Origin: a virus
DNA length: 52,387 bases
IMG/VR virus record: IMGVR_UViG_3300021378_000034
Location: 1 to 52,387 of that record
Direction: 5' to 3' (one strand)
Each line of letters begins with the position of its first letter. The first letter of the stretch is position 1. Below the pieces are notes generated by a model. It ran no database searches, was not told the origin of the DNA, and saw only the letters and a program-made list of their open reading frames with translations. Shown one piece after another: positions 8,988 to 19,500 of this stretch. The position numbers were made by a program, and so were the translations under genes.

Positions 8988-11411
8988 ATGGCTGAGTCAG
9001 TTATAAAAAGTTACTTCCCAAGCCAAACAGCTAGCGATGATGAAAAATTAGGATTGGATTACGGTCTTAATGTTGCTAGAGCTATCCAAAATGAGTGGTT
9101 TAAAAAAGATAGAGGATCAAATAGATTTTTTGTTAATCAAAACAATTATCACAAGTTAAGATTATATGCTAGGGGAGAACAAAGCATACAAAAATACAAA
9201 GACGAATTATCTATTAACGGTGATTTATCTTATTTAAATTTAGATTGGAAGCCAGTACCAATAATTCCAAAGTTTGTAGATATTGTAGTAAACGGTATTG
9301 CAGAAAGAACTTATGATATAAAAGCACATTCACAAGATCAGAATGGTGTTAACAAGAGGACACAGTATATGGAAGGCATCCTTGCCGACATGAGAACTAA
9401 AGAATTTGGTAACTACGTTCAAGAACAGTTTGGCCTTAACGTATTTAATAATGATCCTGCTACGCTACCGGATAATGAAGATGAATTGCAATTGCATATG
9501 CAGCTTAATTACAAGCAAGCAGTTGAAATAGCGGAAGAACAAGCAATACAAACTATACTCAATCAAAATCAATACGAATTAATAAAGAAAAGATTCTTTT
9601 ATGATTTAACTGTTTTAGGTATTGGCTGTGTTAAAACATTGTTTACACCATCAGAAGGCATTGTAGTTGATTATGTGGATCCTGCTAATATAGTTTATTC
9701 TTATACTGAATCACCTTATTTTGACGACATATATTATGTAGGTGAAGTTAAAACAATAACTATAAGTGAATTAAAGAAACAATTCCCTAATTTAACTAAC
9801 GAAGAGTTAAAAGCAATAACAGAGCAAGGTAATCAGGATTATAGTATTTACAATAAATACAACAGCCAACAACAAAATCAAGATAATAATTCAGTTCAAG
9901 TTATGTACTTTAATTATAAAACCTACATGAATGAGGTTTATAAAGTTAAAGAAGTATCAACAGGTGCTGAAAAAATTATTAAGAAAACAGATGCGTTTAA
10001 TCCTCCAATGGATAACAATTTAAGATTTGAAAGAATTGCTAAAAACATAGAGGTATTATACGAAGGTGTATTTGTTCCAGGTTCTAATAAATTATTAAAA
10101 TGGGAACTTGCGGATAACATGCTCCGTGAAAAGAGCGATGTTAATAAAGTTAAACTTAATTATTCTATTGTAGCGCCTAGAATGTATAATGGTAAAATTG
10201 AATCTTTAGTAAGTAGAGTTACAGGCTTTGCTGATATGATTCAATTAACACATTTAAAAATACAACAAGTATTATCAAGAATGGTTCCTGACGGTGTTTA
10301 TTTAGACGCTGATGGATTAGCTGAAATTGATTTAGGTAACGGTACAAACTACAATCCTCAAGAGGCATTGAATATGTTTTTCCAAACAGGATCGGTAATT
10401 GGTAGATCATTTACGTCTGAGGGCGATATGAACCCTGGTAAAATACCTATACAAGAAATAAGCAATAATGGCGGCGCTAATAAATTAGCCCAACTAATCA
10501 GTACATATAATTATTATATGCAAATGGTTAGAGACGCTACTGGTTTAAATGAAGCTAGAGACGGAAGCACACCTGATAAACACGCTTTAGTGGGTGTTCA
10601 AAAACTTGCTGCTGCAAATTCAAACACAGCAACAAGACACATATTGCAAAGTGGTTTATTTTTAACAGCTGAACTTGCAGAAAAAATATCATTAAGAATA
10701 TCAGACGTTATAGAATACTCGCCGACAAGAGATGCATTTATACAAAGTATTGGTGCTCATAATGTGGCTACATTGGAAGAAATGTCAGAATTACATTTAT
10801 ATGATTTTGGTATATACTTAGAATTAGCGCCAGACGAAGAAGAAAAACAATTACTTGAAAACAATATTCAAGTTGCAATTGCACAAAATAACATAGAGCT
10901 TGAAGATGCTATTGATATTAGAGAAATTAAAAATACTAAATTAGCAAATCAAGTACTTAAATTAAGAAGAAAGAAAAAGCTTGAAAGAGATCAGAAAGTA
11001 CAGCAGCAAAATATACAAGCTCAATCCCAAGCAAATGCACAAGCTCAACAAGTTGCTGCTCAAGCAGAAGTACAAAAACAACAGGCTTTAACACAAAGTC
11101 AAATACAATTAGCGCAAGCTAAATCACAATTTGAAATGCAAAGAATGCAAGGTGAAGTTGAAATGAAAAAACAACTTATGCAATTAGAATTTCAAATGAA
11201 TATGCAAATTCAGCAAATGCAAACACAGGCTAAGGACGCTGAAATGAATGCTAAAGAAGACAGAAAAGACGATCGAACAAAAATACAAGCTAGTCAACAA
11301 AGCGAGCTCATAGAGCAGCGAAACAGTAAAACACCCCCTAAAAAATTCGAATCCAGTGGAAACGATATATTAAGCGGTGATTTTGGCTTAGGTGCGTTTG
11401 AACCTAAGTAA
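8988..11411 (+). CDS. Portal protein
   Basis: An 807-residue protein directly after the large terminase, the standard portal position. The N-terminal part has FVDIVVNGIAERTYDIKAHS, a pattern typical of portal proteins of podovirus-like phages, followed by a long alpha/beta core. From about residue 640 the chain becomes a long Gln-rich helical region with many QAQ repeats and a charged end, which fits the portal barrel or crown. Portal dodecamers form the DNA channel at one capsid vertex and bind terminase, scaffold and the neck. The start at 8988 follows the context AATTAATATGG. Confidence 0.82.
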   Translation: MAESVIKSYFPSQTASDDEKLGLDYGLNVARAIQNEWFKKDRGSNRFFVNQNNYHKLRLYARGEQSIQKYKDELSINGDLSYLNLDWKPVPIIPKFVDIVVNGIAERTYDIKAHSQDQNGVNKRTQYMEGILADMRTKEFGNYVQEQFGLNVFNNDPATLPDNEDELQLHMQLNYKQAVEIAEEQAIQTILNQNQYELIKKRFFYDLTVLGIGCVKTLFTPSEGIVVDYVDPANIVYSYTESPYFDDIYYVGEVKTITISELKKQFPNLTNEELKAITEQGNQDYSIYNKYNSQQQNQDNNSVQVMYFNYKTYMNEVYKVKEVSTGAEKIIKKTDAFNPPMDNNLRFERIAKNIEVLYEGVFVPGSNKLLKWELADNMLREKSDVNKVKLNYSIVAPRMYNGKIESLVSRVTGFADMIQLTHLKIQQVLSRMVPDGVYLDADGLAEIDLGNGTNYNPQEALNMFFQTGSVIGRSFTSEGDMNPGKIPIQEISNNGGANKLAQLISTYNYYMQMVRDATGLNEARDGSTPDKHALVGVQKLAAANSNTATRHILQSGLFLTAELAEKISLRISDVIEYSPTRDAFIQSIGAHNVATLEEMSELHLYDFGIYLELAPDEEEKQLLENNIQVAIAQNNIELEDAIDIREIKNTKLANQVLKLRRKKKLERDQKVQQQNIQAQSQANAQAQQVAAQAEVQKQQALTQSQIQLAQAKSQFEMQRMQGEVEMKKQLMQLEFQMNMQIQQMQTQAKDAEMNAKEDRKDDRTKIQASQQSELIEQRNSKTPPKKFESSGNDILSGDFGLGAFEPK

Positions 11412-11442
11412 TATATAATGTATAATCATATAATATTTTATC

Positions 11443-12633
11443 ATGGCAAAAGAAATGAAAGCTAAAGCCGTAGAGACCGAAGAGTTATCTACTGCTGAAA
11501 AAGAACAAAAAGTACAAGAAAACGCTGGCGTCAAAATTGAAGACGGTGTTTACAAGGTGGATTTATCAAAACCACCAACAACAGAAGTTGAACCAGAACC
11601 AGAAGCGGTTGTAGAAGAACCAGCGGAGGAGGTAAAAGAAGAACCGGTATTAGAAGAAAGCACTGAAGAACCAGAGCAAGAAACTGAAGAGGTTGAAGAA
11701 ACAGTATTAGAAGAAGTAACAGAAGAACCTGAAGCTGAGAAGCAGGAAGAAGAAATTGTTGAACCCGAGGTTAAAAAAGAGGAAACAATAGAAGAAGAAA
11801 AAATAGATTATCCAGAAAACATTACAGAGCTGGTTAAGTTTATGAATGAAACAGGTGGGTCTTTGGAAGATTACGTGAAATTAAATAAAGACTACACAGG
11901 TTATGAGGACATGTCTTTGCTACGAGAATATTACGAAAAGGCGAAACCACATTTAACATCTGATGAAATAAGTTTTTTAATTGAAGACAAATTTTCATTT
12001 GATGAAGAAATTGATGAACCTAAAGATATAAAAAGAAAAAAATTAGCATTTAAAGAAGAGGTTGCTGATGCAAAAAAGCAATTAGAAAGTCAAAAAGCTA
12101 ATTATTATAAAGAAATTAAAGCTGGATCTAAGCTAACGCAAGATCAGCAAAAAGCGGTAGACTTTTTTAACAGATATAATAAAGAGTCTGAAGAATCGCA
12201 AAAAATAACACAGCACCAAAGAGCTGTATTTAACAATAAGACTGACAGTCTTTTTAACAATCAATTCAAAGGTTTTGAATATAAGGTTGGTGACAAGAAG
12301 TACAGATTTAATGTTAAGAATGTGAATGAGATTAAAAAATCCCAAAGCGATATTTCAAATTTTACTAAGAAGTTCTTAAACAAAAATAATGAAATGAGCG
12401 ATGCAAGTGGTTATCATAAATCTTTATTTACAGCAATGAATGCTGACGCAATTGCAAATCATTTTTATGAACAAGGCAAGACTGATGCTATTAAAGAATC
12501 AGTTAAGTCTGCTAAGAATATCAATATGGATCCGAGGTCGGGCCATAAAAATATTGAACCTAGCGGAATAAAAGCGAGAGTAGTTGGCGGTCTAGATTCA
12601 AAAAACCTTAAATTAAAACTTAAAAATTATTAA
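11443..12633 (+). CDS. Scaffolding protein (probable)
   Basis: A 396-residue protein between portal and capsid. Residues 35-125 are a Glu/Pro/Val-rich low-complexity acidic tract with repeats of the VEEPAEEVKEEP type. The rest is helical and Lys/Glu-rich with coiled-coil character and ends in a basic tail (LDSKNLKLKLKNY). An extended acidic, helical chain with a basic C-terminus just before the major capsid gene is the usual form of a phage scaffold, whose basic tail contacts the coat protein during prohead assembly. No protease motif is visible. The function is inferred from composition and position. Confidence 0.72.
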   Translation: MAKEMKAKAVETEELSTAEKEQKVQENAGVKIEDGVYKVDLSKPPTTEVEPEPEAVVEEPAEEVKEEPVLEESTEEPEQETEEVEETVLEEVTEEPEAEKQEEEIVEPEVKKEETIEEEKIDYPENITELVKFMNETGGSLEDYVKLNKDYTGYEDMSLLREYYEKAKPHLTSDEISFLIEDKFSFDEEIDEPKDIKRKKLAFKEEVADAKKQLESQKANYYKEIKAGSKLTQDQQKAVDFFNRYNKESEESQKITQHQRAVFNNKTDSLFNNQFKGFEYKVGDKKYRFNVKNVNEIKKSQSDISNFTKKFLNKNNEMSDASGYHKSLFTAMNADAIANHFYEQGKTDAIKESVKSAKNINMDPRSGHKNIEPSGIKARVVGGLDSKNLKLKLKNY

Positions 12634-12636
12634 AAA

Positions 12637-14067
12637 ATGGCAACAAACGTTTCATTTGCTGGCCCAGCGGCTGGCAGTATAATTAGCCCAAGTGCACAAA
12701 AACAAACACTTGCATCTAATTATTTAAATTTCCACGGTTCAGGTGGAGCAAATTGGTCACAACAATATTTACCTGAATTGTACGAACAAGAAGTAGAAAG
12801 ATATGGAAATAGAACTATATCTTCTTTCTTAAGAATGGTAAGTGCAGAAATGCCTATGGCTTCTGATCAAGTTATTTGGTCTGAGCAAGGTAGATTACAC
12901 TTATCTTATAATGCACAAATCAACCCTGTTACAGGTGTGATTGACGCTATCACAGGTATTGACTCTGGAACTACAGAAGCACACGCAGTAAGAAAAGGTG
13001 CAACAGTAGTAGCAGTAGTTAACAATGTAGTATTTAAAGCATATGTATCAGCCGGTATTGAAGCTGCAACTGACACATTAACTATTAAACCTTATGGTGC
13101 TGCAAACGTAGATGATTTAGCTGGTATCGCAGCAACTGACGATCAGGTTATTAAATTCTTTGTTTATGGTTCTGAATATGGGAAAGGATCTGCAAGCATG
13201 ACTGATGCTGTTGAACCAACCTTCAAGTCTTTCACTAATAAGCCACTTATTATTAAAGATCACTATGAAGTTAATGGTTCTGACACAGCTCAGATCGGAT
13301 GGGTAGAAGTATCTGGAGAGTCTGGACAAAATGGATTCTTATGGTATTTAAAAGCAGAAGGTGATACAAGAGTAAGATATGAAGATTACTTAGAAATGGT
13401 AATGATTGAAGCAGAGAAAAAAGATGGTGGAGACGCTATCGTTCCTGATGGATCTGAAGGATTATTTTCAGCTATCTCTTCAAGAGGTATCGTAGCAAGT
13501 AATCAATTTGACTCAGCTACACCAGCTGCTGATAAACTTCCTGAATTTGACTTATTATTAAAAGAATTAGACAAACAAGGATCAATTGAAGAGAACATGT
13601 TATTCTTAGATAGAGATGCAAATCTTTACTTCGATGATATGCTAGCAGGATTAAACCCGAATATTTCAGGTGGTTTATCATTTGGAGTTTTTGAAAACTC
13701 TCAAGATATGGCACTTAATTTAGGTTTCTCTGGATTTAGAAGAGGTTCTTATGACTTCTACAAAACTGACTGGAAATATCTTAATGATAAATCTACAAGA
13801 GGTTTAATAGGAGGTATAAGCGGACTTTTAGTTCCAGCTGGTACATCTTCAGTGTATGACCAACAATTAGGTAAAAATGTTAGAAGACCTTTCTTACACG
13901 TAAGATATAGAGCTTCTGAGACTGATGACAGAAGAATGAAATCTTGGATTACTGGTTCAGTAGGCGGTGCGCAGACGACTGGTGATGACAAAATGGAAGT
14001 TCATTACTTATCAGAAAGATGTTTAGTAGCACAAGCAACGAATAATTTTGTGTTATTTAACTCTTAA
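12637..14067 (+). CDS. Major capsid protein
   Basis: A 476-residue protein three bases downstream of the scaffold gene and followed by a hairpin terminator, as expected for the most abundant late product. The N-terminal arm (to about residue 60) is followed by YLPELYEQEVERYGNRTI, resembling the start of the HK97-type E-loop/spine region in podovirus coat proteins. Residues 110-200 look like an inserted beta-rich domain. The C-terminal part returns to an alpha/beta core. Codon use is more regular here (GGA, AGA, ACT), which fits high expression. There is no enzyme motif. The HK97 fold is inferred from family context, not demonstrated. Confidence 0.82.
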   Translation: MATNVSFAGPAAGSIISPSAQKQTLASNYLNFHGSGGANWSQQYLPELYEQEVERYGNRTISSFLRMVSAEMPMASDQVIWSEQGRLHLSYNAQINPVTGVIDAITGIDSGTTEAHAVRKGATVVAVVNNVVFKAYVSAGIEAATDTLTIKPYGAANVDDLAGIAATDDQVIKFFVYGSEYGKGSASMTDAVEPTFKSFTNKPLIIKDHYEVNGSDTAQIGWVEVSGESGQNGFLWYLKAEGDTRVRYEDYLEMVMIEAEKKDGGDAIVPDGSEGLFSAISSRGIVASNQFDSATPAADKLPEFDLLLKELDKQGSIEENMLFLDRDANLYFDDMLAGLNPNISGGLSFGVFENSQDMALNLGFSGFRRGSYDFYKTDWKYLNDKSTRGLIGGISGLLVPAGTSSVYDQQLGKNVRRPFLHVRYRASETDDRRMKSWITGSVGGAQTTGDDKMEVHYLSERCLVAQATNNFVLFNS

Positions 14068-14082
14068 TACTTAACGTAATTT

Positions 14083-14109
14083 TTACCCTCGTTGTTCTGA
14101 CGGGGGTAA
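14083..14109 (+). terminator. Hairpin terminator after the major capsid gene
   Basis: TTACCCTCG (14083-14091) pairs with CGGGGGTAA (14101-14109) around a 9-base loop; the only non-Watson-Crick pair is a G-T wobble. A T-rich stretch including TTTTTT follows at about 14122-14130. A strong hairpin right after the coat gene would set its transcript end or partly insulate the downstream neck genes. Confidence 0.7.
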
Positions 14110-14143
14110 TCATTACTCTATTAATTTTTTATTATATTATATC

Positions 14144-14932
14144 ATGGCAAAACAAGAAAAAGTAGCGGTAGCAGAACCGCAAGTAAAAGAAGTATTAACT
14201 TCTAAAGCCCCTAAATGGGAAATAAAAGATAGAATTTATGAGCTTAACTCTCAGAAAACACCTATCGTATTCATATTAAAAAGCAGAGGAGTGCTTTGGT
14301 TTGACGAAAAACTAGGGTATGAAAGAGAGATTAAATACTGCGAAAATCAAAAAACAGTATTTTTAGATGAAATGAAAGGTCCAGAAAGATTAAGTCACAT
14401 TATATTTAGAGATGGAAGGCTTTTTGTACCAAAAGAAAAAGTAACTTTACAAAAGTTTCTTTCACAATATCACCCTGAAAATGGCACAACATTTTCGGAA
14501 TTTAATCCGGTTCAAATAGCGGAAGATGATATTAGCTATCTTGAAACTGAAATAGAAGCTTTAAATTTAGCTCAACAAATTGATATTGATCAAACAGAAG
14601 CAATACTTAGAACAGAGTTAGGAAATAAGGTATCTACCATGACTTCTAAGGAGCTTAAAAGAGATTTGTTATTATTTGCTAGGAGAAATCCAGAGTTATT
14701 CTTAGAATTAGTTAAGGATGAAAATATACAAATTAGAAATGTTGGAATAAAATCAGTTGAAATGGGTATTGTTAAACTTTCAAGTGATCAAAGAACATTT
14801 AAATGGGCATCGAATGACAGGAAACTTATAACAGTTCCATTTGACGAAAATCCATATTCAGCTTTAGCGTCGTACTTTAAAACCGATGAAGGTATTGAAG
14901 TGTATCAAACTATTGAAAAGAAATTAAAGTAA
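14144..14932 (+). CDS. Virion-associated protein of unknown function
   Basis: A 262-residue soluble protein lying between the capsid gene and the neck genes. Residues 25-110 are beta-rich and residues 120-210 are helical, with a MTSKELKRDLLLFARRNP segment that resembles a small helical (SAP-like) fold. No signal, membrane or catalytic motif is visible. Genes at this place often encode head-tail adaptors or capsid decoration proteins, but I cannot choose between these. It has its own leader (TTATATTATATCATGG), similar to that of the scaffold gene, and lies between two hairpins, so it may be expressed at its own level. Confidence 0.5.
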   Translation: MAKQEKVAVAEPQVKEVLTSKAPKWEIKDRIYELNSQKTPIVFILKSRGVLWFDEKLGYEREIKYCENQKTVFLDEMKGPERLSHIIFRDGRLFVPKEKVTLQKFLSQYHPENGTTFSEFNPVQIAEDDISYLETEIEALNLAQQIDIDQTEAILRTELGNKVSTMTSKELKRDLLLFARRNPELFLELVKDENIQIRNVGIKSVEMGIVKLSSDQRTFKWASNDRKLITVPFDENPYSALASYFKTDEGIEVYQTIEKKLK

Positions 14933-14944
14933 GCAATTGTAGGT

Positions 14945-14967
14945 AAGGGCCTACTATTGTGGGCCTT
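14945..14967 (+). terminator. Hairpin between virion protein and neck genes
   Basis: AAGGGCCTAC (14945-14954) pairs with GTGGGCCTT (14959-14967) around a TATT loop, with one bulged G and one G-T pair. The hairpin is strong, but no clear T-run follows, so it could be a weak terminator, a processing site or an mRNA-stabilising end. Confidence 0.5.
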
Positions 14968-14987
14968 TAACCTATAATAAAAATAAA

Positions 14988-15680
14988 ATGAGTGTAAACA
15001 TAAATACTGTATACCAAGCAGTGTTAGCTGTGACTAACAAAGAACAACGAGGTTATATAACGCCTCAGGAATTTAATTATCTTGCAAATCAAGCTCAATT
15101 AGACATATTTGAGCAATATTTTTATGATATAAATCAATTCGGTAGACTTCCTGGCAACAGTACAGAATATTCTGATATGGTAGACATATTGAATGAAAAA
15201 ATAAGTTTATTTGAAAAAACTTCACAAGCCATAACTGGCGGAATAACTTTACCTAGCGATCTATATAGACTAGGCAGTGTTATATTTAATAACGCTGAAG
15301 CATCACAAGTTAAACAAAAAGATTGGATATATATAAAATCCACTCCTTTAAATCAACCAACAAACGATTTTCCTATTTTCATTAAAGATGAAAGTGGAGT
15401 TAAAATTTACGGCAAAGACGCAAGCGGCAATGTAGAACAAAAAACATCAGGTGTTACTTGCAACTACATAAAACAACCTGCAGTTGTATCTTGGGCTTAT
15501 AATTCTGTAACAGGAACTTACGATGCTAGCAATTCAATTAACTTCGAATTGCATCCCTCTGAAGAAACCGAGCTTATAATTAAAATATTAGGTTTAGCTG
15601 GTATAATACTTAAAGATAATTCTTTATATGGTATTGCTAGCGGCGAAGACGTAAAGAACACTCAACAAGAAAAATCATAA
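14988..15680 (+). CDS. Neck (ring/adaptor) protein of the podovirus type
   Basis: A 230-residue protein. The N-terminus (NTVYQAVLAVTNKEQRGY, then ITPQEFNYLANQAQLDIFEQ) is a helical signature that I associate with neck or ring proteins of Bacteroidota and marine podovirus-like phages. The second half is beta-rich with PSDLYRLGSVIF and ends in a helix. It is followed after three bases by a second neck-type gene. Such proteins bind below the portal dodecamer and close the head or connect the tail tube. The assignment is by pattern and gene order; the exact ring position is unknown. Confidence 0.6.
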   Translation: MSVNINTVYQAVLAVTNKEQRGYITPQEFNYLANQAQLDIFEQYFYDINQFGRLPGNSTEYSDMVDILNEKISLFEKTSQAITGGITLPSDLYRLGSVIFNNAEASQVKQKDWIYIKSTPLNQPTNDFPIFIKDESGVKIYGKDASGNVEQKTSGVTCNYIKQPAVVSWAYNSVTGTYDASNSINFELHPSEETELIIKILGLAGIILKDNSLYGIASGEDVKNTQQEKS

Positions 15681-15683
15681 TAA

Positions 15684-16550
15684 ATGGGGCTACTTAATCA
15701 AACACAACAACAATATCACGAAGGCGGAGATTTCGGAGGCTATCAATTTATAACGCTAAAAGACATTATAAACAACTTTATGTTGTCTTATGTTGGTGAA
15801 GATAAAATTATAGCTAAAATTAAAAGAACTAATGTAGCTTTCTATGCGCAAAGAGCATTGCAAGAGCTTAGCTACGATACCCTAAAATCTGAAAAATCTA
15901 GAGAAATAGACATACCACCTACATTAGTAATGGCGTTACCACAAGATTACGTGAATTATGTGAAAGTAAGTTGGGTTGATGTGAATGGTGCGGAGCATGT
16001 TTTAATTCCCGCATCACAAACAAGTAATCCAGAGGCTATTATACAGGATGACCAATACAACTTTACATTTGATTCGGATGGTAACTTATTAAAAGCGAAT
16101 GAATCTGAAACATGGAAAAAGTTTAAAGGCCAAAATACAGGATCTGATGCTGTTAATGATTTTTATTTAACAGAAACATTAGACGGTAAAAGATATGGAT
16201 CTAGCCCTGAAAATATGAATTCAAATGGATCTTTTTATATTGATCCTATAAAATCAAGAATACACTTTTCTGGCAACTTAACAGATAAAACTGTAACTTT
16301 AAAATACATAACAGATGGCTTAGCCACTGATGCTGAAATGAAAATACATAAACTAGCTGAAGAAGCAATGTATAAATGTATAGCATATTATATTTTAGAA
16401 ACTAAAATAAACACCCCCGAGTATCTAGTAATGAGATACAGAAAAGATAAATTTGCTTCAGTCAGAAAAGCAAAATTAAGGTTATCAAACATTAAACTTA
16501 GTGAACTCTCACAAGCTTTAAGAGGTAAATCCAAACAGATAAAACACTAG
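15684..16550 (+). CDS. Neck or tail tubular protein A-like
   Basis: A 288-residue protein. Residues 25-85 (FITLKDIINNFMLSYVGED, then the helix RTNVAFYAQRALQELSYDTL) are followed by a beta strand IDIPPTLVMALPQDYVNYVKVSW. This layout matches head-completion or tail tubular A proteins of podoviruses, which form the ring between portal and nozzle. A basic C-terminus (RLSNIKLSELSQALRGKSKQ) is present. It sits between the previous neck gene and the large nozzle-like gene, which supports a connector role. Confidence 0.6.
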   Translation: MGLLNQTQQQYHEGGDFGGYQFITLKDIINNFMLSYVGEDKIIAKIKRTNVAFYAQRALQELSYDTLKSEKSREIDIPPTLVMALPQDYVNYVKVSWVDVNGAEHVLIPASQTSNPEAIIQDDQYNFTFDSDGNLLKANESETWKKFKGQNTGSDAVNDFYLTETLDGKRYGSSPENMNSNGSFYIDPIKSRIHFSGNLTDKTVTLKYITDGLATDAEMKIHKLAEEAMYKCIAYYILETKINTPEYLVMRYRKDKFASVRKAKLRLSNIKLSELSQALRGKSKQIKH

Positions 16551-16553
16551 AAT

Positions 16554-19500
16554 ATGCCTGAAATTAAAAACGCTTTCCTCAAGGGCAAAATGAATAAAGA
16601 CCTTGATGAAAGATTAGTTCCTAATGGTGAATATAGAGATGCATTAAACGTGGACGTCGATTACTCAAGTAATAGTGACGTAGGCGCATTAAAAAACATT
16701 AAGGGTAATGCTATTATAGATTCTATAAATTTAGATTCAGCGGTATGTATTGGTAGTGTGGCGGACACGGAAAACAATAGAATATATTGGCTAATAACTT
16801 CCGCGTCTAAAGATATTATAGCAGAATATAACCAAGCCTCAGGATCAGTGTCAGCTGTTATTGTTGATACAGGGTCTGTATTAAACTTCAATAGTTCAAA
16901 TTTAATTACAGGTATAAATATATTAGACGGAACGTTATATTTTACTGATGATTTAAATGAGCCTAAGCAAATTGACGTAGCATACTGGAAAACACAAACT
17001 ACTGATTTTAATACAGGGACAACGGGTTTATCAGAAGAAAGAATTACAGTAATTAAAAAATCTCCTTTGCAAGCTCCTGCTTTAATTATGAGCAGCTCTA
17101 CAAAAGGCGGCGCAGGAACAATTGGAGGTAACGCTATAACTATTAATTTAGATTTATCTAAAACAAGTTCAGGTGCTATTCTTGAGGATTCTAGAGATTC
17201 TGGGTTTCTTATATCGGGTACTTTTTCAGCGGCCCCAAACTACGCTGCAGGAGAAATAATCGTATTAAAGCACGATTTTACAGAAACAGCATCTGGAAAT
17301 ATTATAAAAATTGAAGCAAGAATATTGTTGCCGGACAACTATACTTCTAGCGCAACAACTTTTTCAAATGCTGAAATTTTAACAATAAGTGAAACTGTAC
17401 CGGGTTCTACCGTACAATTCACAGCATTATTAGAGGAGGACGATCCTTTGTTTGAACTAAAATTTCCTTTATTTTCATACAGATACAAATACACAAACGG
17501 GCAATACAGTTGCCTTGCACCATTTTCAAAAGCAGCATTTTTGCCAGACCCAACTAAATTAGGCGATAATTTTGAATACGATTCAAAAAATGGTTATAAT
17601 TTAGCAATGACTAACAACGTAAGAAGTCTTACTGTTGCTAATTTAAATCATAATATAAGTTCAGATGTTACAGAAATTGATGTATTATATAAAGATTCTG
17701 TAAGTGCGAATGTATACATAGTAGAAACACTCAAGGGCGGTTCGTTGCCCACAACTTTTGAAATTAAAAATGAACAAATATTTAAAACAGTTGAGGCAAA
17801 TCAATTGTTAAGATTATTTGATAGTGTACCTAAAAAAGCAAAATCTCAAGAAATATCTGCTAATAGAATTATATATGCTAATTACACGCATCAATTTAAT
17901 TTACCAACTGCAAACCCTATTTTTAATATTAAAATAAAAAACAGATATAATTCAAGTAATACTCAATTATTATCTTTAAAGTCTAATAGAACTTATCAGA
18001 TTGGAGTAGTATATATGGACGCTTACGGCAGACAAACGCCGGTTCTTACAGATAAATCAGGAATCGTGAATGTTCCTTTTAGCCAAGCCAAAAACAATAC
18101 TCAATTTGAAATAAAACTAACTGGCAGTTTGCCAAGCGGTTTTACTAATTATAAATATTTTGTTAAAGAAATTTCCTCTACAACATACAATTTATGTGTT
18201 GATAGTTTTTATCAAGACGACGAAGGAGCGGTTTACATATCATTTCCTTCATCTGAAATAAACAAAGTTAAAGAAGATGACATTCTTTTATTAAAGAAAA
18301 AAGCAGGAAATAATATAAGTGAGGACGAAACTAAGTTTAAAGTATTAGATAAATTAACAACAGTTCCTAAGTTTTTAGCATATCCCTTAAGACCTGTTTA
18401 TACTCCTACGTACTTTCATTTTGGTAGACAATTTGATTTAGACAGCCCAGGATTTAACTTAGCCCCAACAACACAAGCCGAAAAAGACCTGTACAATGGG
18501 CAAACATCTTTGTCAAACACGTATGTGGGCGGTAGGGCTTGGTTTATGGAGCCGGGCGCAACACCTGTATCGAATCACAACACAGTTATTATAAGAAGCA
18601 TGCATAACATCGGTGATACCCAAATTGGTAATGCTGATGCTACTTATGGTAATAACGAAACTGGCGTTTCTAGTCAAGCAATGGATCAAATAATACCCGG
18701 TAAAAAGCTACGCTTTACCGCGGGTGACGCTAAAACAAAAGTTTATACTGTTGAAACAGTGCAATCTGGAACAAGTGGCCATGATGATGTAGAAGTGACA
18801 TTTGAGGAAGAATTTGGCGATGATGTTTTAGTGCTTTACGATAACAGTGAATATGCATCTGATCCTTTATATGACCCTTCTATAAAAACAGGTGTTAGTA
18901 TAGAGACTGTTGATTTTAAAGATGAATCTGGTAAAGCTGAATTTGACGGAAAGTTTTTTATAAAATTGCAAGCACAAAATAATTTATTAAATGAATTGGT
19001 TGATACTACTAATACGGATAATTTGCATGCTATTGGTACTATAAGTTTTGATGGTAAAGACGACGGAGGAGGAGCTAATCATCATAGACAACTACACACA
19101 AGATATGGCGGTAAAGCAGGTTATGACTCCTCAACAACATCCGGTCAAGCATTATCCCCATTTTTAGGAGGGTGGAATGACACATTTAATACGTTTTCTC
19201 CTCAACCAGTATTATCGGAGGGTTATCATTTTGCTTTAGAATCAGAAAAAGAATGGCAACACGGTCTTAGTAATTATGGCACAATTCCTTTTATTGAAGG
19301 GTTAAAAGAAGGTAATTATATAAGATTTAGCGGTTATAATCGTTTAAACTCTAGCGTAGGCAGATGGTTTGACCCAAAATATTATAAAATTGAAAAGATA
19401 TTTAAAAGCAATTGGACAGGAAGTCAAGCAGCTAAATTGTTTTTTATAAAGTTGACAGAGCCTTTAGATTACGATATAACTTTTAAAAGTGAATCAAGTG

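Noticed and set aside
8988-11411. Recombinase or integrase gene; signs of temperate life
   Set aside because: No integrase, excisionase or repressor gene was recognised anywhere in the window, and this gene is a portal. The phage looks virulent within what can be seen.
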